Source: HGM10836 sp964430375 (GTDB lineage Bacteria; Bacillota_I; Bacilli_A; RF39; UBA660). From it: a stretch of DNA of 28,270 bases. Made by a program: the position numbers and the translations under genes. The DNA is taken from the NCBI GenBank assembly GCA_964430375.1, contig CAYSEZ010000006.1, positions 1 to 28,270 on the forward strand. The letters run 5' to 3'. Below, piece after piece: positions 22,205 through 28,270 of this stretch. Below the pieces are notes generated by a model. That model saw only the letters and a list, made by a program, of their open reading frames with translations, ran no database searches and had not been told where the DNA came from. Within the stretch, counting starts at the first letter, position 1. The number at the start of each line of letters is the position of its first letter.

Positions 22205-22783
22205 ATGGATTATAATGATTACGAATTGTTTTATTTGGTTAGTGAAAATGATGAAAATGCTTTAGATATATTATTAAAAAAGTATGATAAATTAATTTGG
22301 TCAATATGTTATACTTGTGCAAAAAAGTTTTTTTATTATATAACTGATATTGATCTGGAAGACTTAGTGCAAGAAGCTAGAATTGCATTATATTATGCTT
22401 TAAAGAGTTATAATCCTAATGAAGAGTTTTTGTTTTATAGTTTTGTTTTTCTTATAGTTAAAAGAAAAGCAACCTCTTTACTTGTAAATAAATATAAAAA
22501 GAAACTTGATATTGTTTATCTTGATAGTGATGAAAATTTTTATCAAATATGTATTGATGTTGATGCTCGCCCTGATTCTATTGCTTTGGAAAATGAATTA
22601 GAAATGATGCTTATTAATTTTAAAAATACACTTAATTTTGATGATTCTATTATATTTGATTTAAAATATTCTTCTTTTTCCTATGATGATATTGCTAAGA
22701 TCATGGAAACAAATATTAAGTCAATTGACAATAAACTTTCAAAAATTAGAAATAAATTAAAAAAATATCTATTAAATTTGTAA
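22205..22783 (+). CDS. sigH: sigma-70 family factor, probably SigH
   Basis: RNA polymerase sigma factor that in Bacillus switches on early sporulation genes. The 192-residue protein has region 2 (about 18-95, with DIDLEDLVQEARIALYYALKSYNP) and a region 4 helix-turn-helix (about 150-188, with FSYDDIAKIMETNIKSIDNK and then LSKIRNKLKKYL). The phrase KSIDN followed by a KLKKYL ending closely resembles Bacillus SigH. Its position after rlmB is the conserved sigH location. Region 2 is otherwise diverged, so the promoter it reads may differ. I use ATG 22205 with GGGGGA just upstream; a TTG at 22193 would precede the site. Confidence 0.82.
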   Translation: MDYNDYELFYLVSENDENALDILLKKYDKLIWSICYTCAKKFFYYITDIDLEDLVQEARIALYYALKSYNPNEEFLFYSFVFLIVKRKATSLLVNKYKKKLDIVYLDSDENFYQICIDVDARPDSIALENELEMMLINFKNTLNFDDSIIFDLKYSSFSYDDIAKIMETNIKSIDNKLSKIRNKLKKYLLNL

Positions 22784-22788
22784 AAATG

Positions 22789-22797
22789 TGGTATAAT
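22789..22797 (+). promoter_or_regulatory. extended -10 promoter downstream of sigH
   Basis: TGGTATAAT (hexamer 22792-22797) is a perfect extended -10. A -35 is not clear. It overlaps an in-frame ATG at 22796, so the real start of the next gene is ATG 22826. Confidence 0.6.
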
Positions 22798-22825
22798 GTT
22801 ATATATAGATAATATAGGTGGTTGT

Positions 22826-23452
22826 ATGGATAATAATATTATGTCACTAAGAGAGTATATTAATAATAGGGAACAAGTTACTTCGATTAAAGTTCAAACT
22901 TTTTGTCGATTAATGAAAATGGTTTCTATGGCTATTGAAAAAGAAGAGAGGAAACTTATTAGAATTAATTTAGATGAAATTAAGATTAATGTTTTAAATG
23001 GTAAAATAATTTTACCTGATAATTTATTTAGTACTGAAGAACTTGATAAAACAATTGTTGGCTTTAATACTGGTATTAGTGTTATGGCAGATAGAAAGTC
23101 TACTGACGCTAATAAGAGTGTTTCTTTTGCTCTTATGATGCTTGGTTGGTATTGCAATAATGATAGTTCTTCGATTAATAGTGATTTAGATGTTTTGGAA
23201 AATTTTGATTTATATATGAGTAAGGTTCCAGAATGGTTACATGATTTTTTTATTAATATATTTAGAAGAATGAATTATGATGAGTCTTTTAGTGATTATT
23301 ATGATAAGAAATTTACTAATAAGATTAAAAATGATATAAAAGAGGCTTTTTCTTCTTATGATTTAAGCGAAGAACAATTATCTCGTATTACTAAAATTAT
23401 TGCTGGTAGAACTAATAGAAAGATAAAAGAGGGTGTAGATGATGAGATATAA
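22826..23452 (+). CDS. unrecognised protein downstream of sigH, possibly kinase-fold related
   Basis: A 208-residue protein I cannot name. It is soluble, rich in Asn, Asp and Ser. Some segments recall the C-lobe of a protein kinase: LDEIKINVLNGKIILPD (49-65) resembles the catalytic-loop to DFG stretch, SFALMMLGWYCN (100-111) the helix after the activation loop, and VPEWLHDFFINIFRRM (134-149) a later helix. None of the catalytic residues (HRD, DFG) is present, so at most it is a pseudokinase, and the likeness could be chance. The start is ATG 22826 behind AGGTGG (22816-22821). It overlaps the next gene by 14 bases, so the two proteins are probably made together. Confidence 0.55.
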   Translation: MDNNIMSLREYINNREQVTSIKVQTFCRLMKMVSMAIEKEERKLIRINLDEIKINVLNGKIILPDNLFSTEELDKTIVGFNTGISVMADRKSTDANKSVSFALMMLGWYCNNDSSSINSDLDVLENFDLYMSKVPEWLHDFFINIFRRMNYDESFSDYYDKKFTNKIKNDIKEAFSSYDLSEEQLSRITKIIAGRTNRKIKEGVDDEI

Positions 23453-23846
23453 GGAATTTGGCGAAGTAAATGAGCAATCTATATTGGATAATTGCCCTAA
23501 AGTAATTGGAGATATAAAAAAGGAATTTGGACTTATATTAGAAGAAGAAAAGATAATGAAAATTAATGATAGTTCTGATTTTACTAGTATAGAATCTCGT
23601 GGTATTTCTAGGGTTCTTACTAAGGATAGTAGGAATAGTTCTTATAAGGAAAATGTAGATAGCAGTGTTAATGATTTTAATAGTAATAACGTTTATAATG
23701 GCGGTTATTCTATTGATGGTGATGTTAGGAAAACAAGTGGTGCTTCGTATGTATTAGTTGTTGCTGCGTTAATTGCACTTGTTATATTAGTTTATGTAGT
23801 TACTACTACTATACTTGGTATGGTAGATATAGAAATAATTGGATAA
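23439..23846 (+). CDS. unrecognised protein with a C-terminal membrane helix, paired with the upstream gene
   Basis: A 135-residue protein of unknown family. Residues 1-60 are mixed charged and helical, 61-100 form a low-complexity Ser/Asn/Asp/Gly linker, and 103-125 a single hydrophobic helix that leaves only about ten residues after it. The layout suggests a cytoplasmic domain tethered to the membrane. Two ATGs stand in tandem (23439 and 23442) after GAGGGTG; either may be used. Overlap with the gene at 22826 and the closing terminator indicate a two-gene unit. Partner and function are unknown. Confidence 0.55.
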   Translation: MMRYKEFGEVNEQSILDNCPKVIGDIKKEFGLILEEEKIMKINDSSDFTSIESRGISRVLTKDSRNSSYKENVDSSVNDFNSNNVYNGGYSIDGDVRKTSGASYVLVVAALIALVILVYVVTTTILGMVDIEIIG

Positions 23847-23850
23847 ATAT

Positions 23851-23894
23851 AGAAAAATAATGAACTATAGTTTTTATGTTTTTCTTTTTTTTTT
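23851..23894 (+). terminator. intrinsic terminator before secA
   Basis: An imperfect long hairpin with arms 23851-23865 and 23870-23885 around a TATA loop, with two or three bulges, followed by about ten Ts. Confidence 0.65.
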
Positions 23895-23902
23895 GTATGT
23901 TT

Positions 23903-23913
23903 TGTTATATAAT
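23903..23913 (+). promoter_or_regulatory. possible promoter of secA
   Basis: TGTTATATA (extended -10) overlaps TATAAT at 23908-23913. The -35 is unclear. A leader of about 40 bases would precede the ATG at 23961. Confidence 0.4.
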
Positions 23914-23960
23914 AATATTGTATTAATTTAAAGTATTTTTTTATTACAAGGAGGATATTT

Positions 23961-26453
23961 ATGGGAATATTAAAAAAATTACTTGATCATGAGTATAAAG
24001 AATTAAGAAGATTTGAAAAAATTGCTACTAGTATAGTAGATTTAGATGAAGAGTATAGTAAGTTATCAGATGAAAAGCTTAAGGGAAAAACTTTAGAGTT
24101 TAAAAAGAGATTAGAAGATGGTGAAACACTTGATGATATTTTAGTAGAAGCATATGCAACAATACGTGAAGTAGCATATAGAGTAATAGGTGAAAAGGCT
24201 TATTATGTTCAATTGGTTGGAGGAATTGCTATTCATTATGGTAACATCGCAGAACTTAAAACTGGTGAGGGGAAAACTTTAACTACTATTTTTCCTGCTT
24301 ATTTGAATGCTTTAAATGGTAAAGGTGTACATGTTATTACTGTTAATGAGTATTTAACTAGTCGTAATGCTAGTTGGATGGGACCTATTTTTGAGTTTTT
24401 AGGAATTAGTGTTGGTGTTAATTTAAGAGATTTAAGTCCTAGTGAGAAAAGGGATGTTTATAATAAAGATATTACATATACCACTAATAACGAGCTTGGT
24501 TTTGATTATTTAAGGGATAATATGGCTATTAGAAAGGAAGATAGGGTTTTAAGAGGATTAGAGTACGCTATTATAGATGAGGTTGATTCTGTTTTAATAG
24601 ATGAAGCTAGAACTCCTTTAATTATTTCTGGTGGTTTTTTAGAGAGTAAGAATTTATATTTAGATGCAGATAGGTTTGTAAAAAGATTAAAGGAAAATGA
24701 TACATTTATTTATGATGAAAAGACTAAAAAGGTTAATCTTACTGATGAAGGTGTAAAAAGTGCTGAAGAGTTTTTTCATGTTAATAATTTATATGATGTT
24801 GATAATACTACTTTAGTTCATTTTATTAGTCAGGCATTACATGCGAATTATTCTATGAAAAAAGATTTTGATTATGTAGTACAAGATGGTAAAGTTGTTA
24901 TAGTTGATCAGTTTACTGGCCGTTTAATGCAAGGTAGGGCTTTTAGTGATGGACTTCATCAAGCAATTGAGGCTAAAGAGGGAGTGGAGATACAACAAGA
25001 AACTAAAACTCTTGCTACTATTACTTTTCAAAATTTATTTAGAATGTATAAGAAGTTATCAGGTATGACTGGAACTGCTAAAACAGAGGAAGAGGAATTT
25101 AGAAATATTTATAATATGTATGTTATTACTGTTCCTACTAATAAACCTGTTATTAGATGTGATATGGCTGATTTGATATATGCAAATAAGAAGTCAAAAT
25201 TTAATGCAATTGTAAATGAGATTGAGACTAGACATAAAGCAGGACAACCTGTTTTAGTGGGGACAATTGCTATTGAAACTAGTGAGGAGATTAGTGAACT
25301 TTTAAGTAAGAAGAAGATACCACATGAGGTATTAAATGCTAAAAATCATGCTCGTGAGGCTGAAATTATTGCTCATGCTGGGGAAAAGGGTGCTGTTACT
25401 ATTGCTACTAATATGGCAGGACGTGGAACTGATATTAAATTAGGAGAAGGTGTTAAGGAACTAGGTGGTTTATGTGTAATTGGTACTGAAAGACATGAGT
25501 CACGTCGTATTGATAATCAGTTGAGAGGTAGATCTGGTAGACAAGGAGATCCTGGATATTCACAGTTTTATATTGCTATGGATGACGATTTGATGGTTCG
25601 TTTTGGTTCTGATAGAATTGGTACTATGCTTGAAAATACTGGTATGAGTGATGGTATGGAAATTAGAAGTAAGATTTTTTCTAAGTCAGTAGCGTCTGCT
25701 CAAAAAAGGGTTGAAGGTAATAACTTTGATATGAGAAAGTCAATTTTACAATATGATGATGTAATGAATAAACAAAGGGAACTTATTTACGGAAGAAGAA
25801 ATGATATTTTAGATAAGGATTCTATTCATGAAGATGTACTTAAGTCTATGTATAATCATATCGCAGATTTAGTGGAATCTCATTTGGGAGATAATGAAAA
25901 ATTAGAGGAAAATGATGTAAGTGAAATTTTAGAGTATGTTAATTCTAATCTGCTTAAAAAGAAGTTAACTGATAAGTCTTTAGAGGGGAAAGATGTAGAT
26001 GGTGTTATTGATGTTATTTATGATGCTGTTGTTAGTGAGTATGAAACTAAGTTAGGAGAAATACCAGTAGAGATTACTAATGAGTTTGAAAAGGTAATTA
26101 GTTTAAATGTTATTGATAAGTACTGGATGGAACAGATTAATACAATGTCTCATTTAAGAGAGGGGATTGTACTTAGACAGTATGCACAGGATAATCCACT
26201 TAGGGCTTATACTGAAGAGGGATTTAATTTATTTGATAAGATGCAGGAAAATATTGATAAGTATATTACTTTGTATTTATTAAAGGCAGAGATTAGACAA
26301 AATATTGAGAGAAAAGAAGTAGTTAAGAATAAAGTAACTAATGATTCTGATACTACTCATAAGGGTGTTACTAAAAAGAGTAATAAGATAGGTAGGAATT
26401 CTTTGTGTCCTTGTGGATCGGGAAAAAAATATAAGCAGTGTTGTGGTAAATAA
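23961..26453 (+). CDS. secA: preprotein translocase ATPase SecA
   Basis: Motor that pushes unfolded preproteins through the SecYEG channel; it would export the TasA-like proteins too. The 830-residue protein has Walker A in LKTGEGKT (99-106), DEVD at 206-209 with DEARTPL following, the second motor domain with ATNMAGRGTDIKLGEG, and the RQYAQDNPLRAYTEEG segment. It ends in a SecB/ribosome-type zinc site with cysteines 816, 818, 827 and 828 (CPCGSGKKYKQCCG). The size is normal for a Gram-positive SecA. Ribosome site AAGGAGG. No terminator is visible before the RhuM-like gene. Confidence 0.98.
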   Translation: MGILKKLLDHEYKELRRFEKIATSIVDLDEEYSKLSDEKLKGKTLEFKKRLEDGETLDDILVEAYATIREVAYRVIGEKAYYVQLVGGIAIHYGNIAELKTGEGKTLTTIFPAYLNALNGKGVHVITVNEYLTSRNASWMGPIFEFLGISVGVNLRDLSPSEKRDVYNKDITYTTNNELGFDYLRDNMAIRKEDRVLRGLEYAIIDEVDSVLIDEARTPLIISGGFLESKNLYLDADRFVKRLKENDTFIYDEKTKKVNLTDEGVKSAEEFFHVNNLYDVDNTTLVHFISQALHANYSMKKDFDYVVQDGKVVIVDQFTGRLMQGRAFSDGLHQAIEAKEGVEIQQETKTLATITFQNLFRMYKKLSGMTGTAKTEEEEFRNIYNMYVITVPTNKPVIRCDMADLIYANKKSKFNAIVNEIETRHKAGQPVLVGTIAIETSEEISELLSKKKIPHEVLNAKNHAREAEIIAHAGEKGAVTIATNMAGRGTDIKLGEGVKELGGLCVIGTERHESRRIDNQLRGRSGRQGDPGYSQFYIAMDDDLMVRFGSDRIGTMLENTGMSDGMEIRSKIFSKSVASAQKRVEGNNFDMRKSILQYDDVMNKQRELIYGRRNDILDKDSIHEDVLKSMYNHIADLVESHLGDNEKLEENDVSEILEYVNSNLLKKKLTDKSLEGKDVDGVIDVIYDAVVSEYETKLGEIPVEITNEFEKVISLNVIDKYWMEQINTMSHLREGIVLRQYAQDNPLRAYTEEGFNLFDKMQENIDKYITLYLLKAEIRQNIERKEVVKNKVTNDSDTTHKGVTKKSNKIGRNSLCPCGSGKKYKQCCGK

Positions 26454-26489
26454 CTTGTTTTATGAGGTAAAAATAAAAAGGAGGTTTTA

Positions 26490-27494
26490 ATGGAAGAAAA
26501 TAATATAGTAATATATCAATCAGAAGATGGAAAAACAAAAATAGATGTAAAATTTGGTGATGAAACAGTGTGGTTATCACAACAACAGATGGCAGAGTTA
26601 TATGATACGTCTCGAACAAATATTATTGAGCATATAAATAATATTTATAGTGAAGGTGAACTTGATAAAAATTCAACATGTCAAAATTTCCGACAGGTTC
26701 GTAAAGAAGGAAATAGGATGGTGAATAGAGAGATTCCATATTATAATTTAGATATGATTATTTCTTTAGGATATAGAATAAAATCAAAAGTTGCTACTAA
26801 TTTTAGAAGATGGGCTACAGAAAGATTAAAAGAGTATATGATTAAAGGCTTTACTATGGATGATGAAAGACTTAAGGGTAATGGTGGAGGTAATTATTGG
26901 AAAGAGTTACTTGCTAGAATAAAAGATATTAGATCATCTGAAAAAGTATTGTATAGACAGGTTCTTGATTTGTATGCAACAGCGATAGATTATAATCCAA
27001 AAGATAGTAAATCAATAGAGTTTTTTAAAATAGTTCAGAATAAACTTCATTTTGCTGCTCATGGTCATACAGCATCAGAGGTAATTTATGAGAGAGCAGA
27101 TTCTAATAAACCTTTTATGGGACTTACTACTTTTAGTGGTGATTTACCAATAATGAGTGATGTTATAATAGCTAAAAATTATTTAACTGAAGATGAATTA
27201 AAAATTTTAAATAATTTGGTATCTGGATATTTTGATTTTGCAGAAATACAAGCAATTAGACATAATCCAATGTATATGGAAGATTATATAAAACAACTTG
27301 ATACAATACTTTCTAGTACAGGTGAAAAATTACTTGTTGGTGCAGGAAAAGTTAGTCACGATAAAGCAATTAAGAAAGCAAAAGAGGAATATAAGAAATA
27401 TCAAGTAGCAACATTAAGCCCAGTTGAAAAGGAGTATTTAGAAGTATTAAAAAATATAAGTAATAAGATAGAAGATAAAGTAAAAAATGAATAG
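26490..27494 (+). CDS. RhuM family protein (first of a tandem pair)
   Basis: A 334-residue protein of the RhuM family, named from Salmonella pathogenicity island 3; its biochemical function is unknown. Order of motifs: VWLSQQQMAELYDTSRTNI (about 28-46, likely helix-turn-helix), HINNIYSEGEL, NSTCQNFRQVRKEGNR, PYYNLDMIISLGYRIKS, then NFRRWATERLKEYMIKGF, TASEVIYERADSNKPFMGLT, and a long helical C-terminal part. RhuM genes are often mobile and lie in accessory islands. It begins behind AAAGGAGG, 36 bases after secA, and ends with its own terminator. Confidence 0.88.
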   Translation: MEENNIVIYQSEDGKTKIDVKFGDETVWLSQQQMAELYDTSRTNIIEHINNIYSEGELDKNSTCQNFRQVRKEGNRMVNREIPYYNLDMIISLGYRIKSKVATNFRRWATERLKEYMIKGFTMDDERLKGNGGGNYWKELLARIKDIRSSEKVLYRQVLDLYATAIDYNPKDSKSIEFFKIVQNKLHFAAHGHTASEVIYERADSNKPFMGLTTFSGDLPIMSDVIIAKNYLTEDELKILNNLVSGYFDFAEIQAIRHNPMYMEDYIKQLDTILSSTGEKLLVGAGKVSHDKAIKKAKEEYKKYQVATLSPVEKEYLEVLKNISNKIEDKVKNE

Positions 27495-27520
27495 AGTGTG
27501 TTTTATGATATGCTCTTTTT
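27493..27520 (+). terminator. intrinsic terminator of the first RhuM gene
   Basis: Arms AGAGTGTGT (27493-27501) and ATATGCTCT (27508-27516), three pairs being G-U, loop TTTATG, then a T-run to 27520. The stop codon overlaps its first bases. Confidence 0.6.
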
Positions 27521-27533
27521 ATGTGTTAAATAA

Positions 27534-27562
27534 TTGATATACTTTATAAAAAATAGTATAAT
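27534..27562 (+). promoter_or_regulatory. strong promoter of the second RhuM gene
   Basis: TTGATA (27534-27539) and TATAAT (27557-27562) with a 17-base spacer: the closest match to the sigma-A consensus in the window. Confidence 0.8.
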
Positions 27563-27563
27563 A

Positions 27564-27580
27564 AATTTGGGAAGCAAATT
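27564..27580 (+). repeat. inverted repeat at the predicted transcription start
   Basis: AATTTG (27564-27569) and CAAATT (27575-27580) flank GGAAG, right where transcription should begin, followed by ATTTTTT and then AGGAGG. It could be an operator, an attenuator-like hairpin or a 5' stabiliser. Confidence 0.45.
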
Positions 27581-27600
27581 ATTTTTTAGGAGGTAAAAAA

Positions 27601-28270
27601 TGAATGATAAATTAATCGGTAATGAGAAAAATATTTTATTTTATAATGATATAGAAGGTAATACTAAAATAGAAGTATTACTTCAAAATGAAGATGTTTG
27701 GCTAAATACAGAGGCACTAGCAGAACTTTTTGGTATTGATAGAAGTGGAATTGTTAAACATATTAATAATATTTATAAAGATGAAGAATTAGAAGAAAAA
27801 TCAACTTGTGCAAAAATTGCACAAGTTCAAAAAGAGGGAAATCGAAATGTAAAAAGAATTTATCCATATTATAATCTTGATATGATTATTTCTATTGGAT
27901 TTAGAGTTAATTCTAAAAAAGCAATTAAATTTAGAACTTGGGCTAATAAAATAATTAAGGATTATATGATACAGGGTTTTGCTTTAGATGATGAAAGGTT
28001 TATGAAAGCAAGAAAATCTGATCAAGAATATTTTAAAAGATTGCTTGAAAGAATTAAGTTAATTCGTACTAGTGAAAGAATGTTTTATCAAAAAATAACT
28101 GATATATTTGCAGAGTGTTCAATTGATTATGATAAGAATAGCGAGACTGCGATAACTTTTTATAAAACTGTTCAAAATAAGTTTCATTATGCAATTACTG
28201 GAAAAACTGCTGCAGAAATTATATATGATAGAGTAGATTCTAATAAAGAAAATATGGGGCTTACTACTTG
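27601..28270 (+). CDS. RhuM family protein, cut by the window end (second of a tandem pair)
   Basis: Open from ATG 27601 to the last base; 223 codons are visible. It shares the order of motifs with the previous gene: VWLNTEALAELFGIDRSGI (likely helix-turn-helix), STCAKIAQVQKEGNR, YPYYNLDMIISIGFRVNSK, then DYMIQGFALDDERF, and TAAEIIYDRVDSNKENMGLT. About half the residues match in the best segments, so the duplication is old or the copies came separately. Ribosome site TAGGAGG, with its own strong promoter. The C-terminal third lies outside the window. Confidence 0.88.
27803..27827 (+). repeat. perfect hairpin inside the second RhuM gene
   Basis: AACTTGTGCAA (27803-27813) and its exact complement (27817-27827) are separated by AAA. 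It lies in codons for the conserved STCAKIAQVQ motif, so amino-acid constraint may partly explain it. Confidence 0.5.

Noticed and set aside
26454..28270. Fic/Doc toxin in the RhuM-like genes
   Set aside because: No HPFxxGNGR-type Fic motif is present in the first gene or the visible part of the second.
1..28270. tRNA, rRNA, CRISPR array, insertion sequence or replication origin
   Set aside because: No cloverleaf-like segment with TTCRA arm, no regularly spaced repeats, no transposase and no cluster of DnaA boxes was seen.

Overview
The window is AT-rich bacterial DNA in which every supported gene lies on the + strand. It looks like a chromosomal segment of an uncultured, low-GC Bacillota. 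Strong AGGAGG-type ribosome sites, T-tailed hairpin terminators and sporulation genes (yabG, spoVG, yabP, yabQ, a sigH-type sigma factor) point to a Gram-positive organism with a sporulation heritage. TGA is a stop codon (for example yabG, yabP, cysS, mrnC) and Trp is TGG, so this is the standard bacterial code and not the Mycoplasma/Spiroplasma code. I cannot place the genus from sequence alone.

Positions 1-4645 hold an accessory cell-surface module. It has three SipW/TasA/camelysin-like proteins (59, 720, 1612), a SipW-type signal peptidase (2301), a fourth relative that seems to have lost the cleavage site (2914), and two unrecognised membrane proteins (3474, 4166). The likely product is an extracellular protein fibre with its own processing peptidase. 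The protein at 720 carries two matching cysteine inserts, one near each end of its mature domain.

Positions 4673-22783 are a compressed version of the conserved Bacillus region that runs rsmA-yabG-veg-spoVG-yabP-yabQ-divIC-tilS-ftsH-dusB-lysS-clpC-cysS-mrnC-rlmB-sigH. The order is kept, but many genes usually found between these are absent locally (hprT, spoIIE, ctsR-mcsA-mcsB, gltX-cysE, yacP). Unrecognised or lineage-specific genes sit in several of the gaps: a PH-like protein and a DUF5684-like membrane protein after ftsH, a large transporter before clpC, and a YugP-like protein without its zinc-protease motif after cysS. FtsH carries an extra C-terminal Rho_N/SAP-like segment.

Positions 22826-23846 encode two unrecognised proteins just after sigH. 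The second has a single membrane segment near its C-terminus. secA follows (23961-26453). The window ends in an accessory pair of RhuM-family proteins, the second cut off by the window edge.

Transcription appears to be divided by about eleven intrinsic terminators into short operons. Several promoters have an extended -10 (TGnTATAAT-like). No gene-free stretch exceeds 300 bases. The longest gaps (about 180 bases at 11231-11410 and 16588-16769) hold a terminator and, in the first, a clear promoter. I saw no tRNA, rRNA, CRISPR array, insertion sequence or riboswitch.
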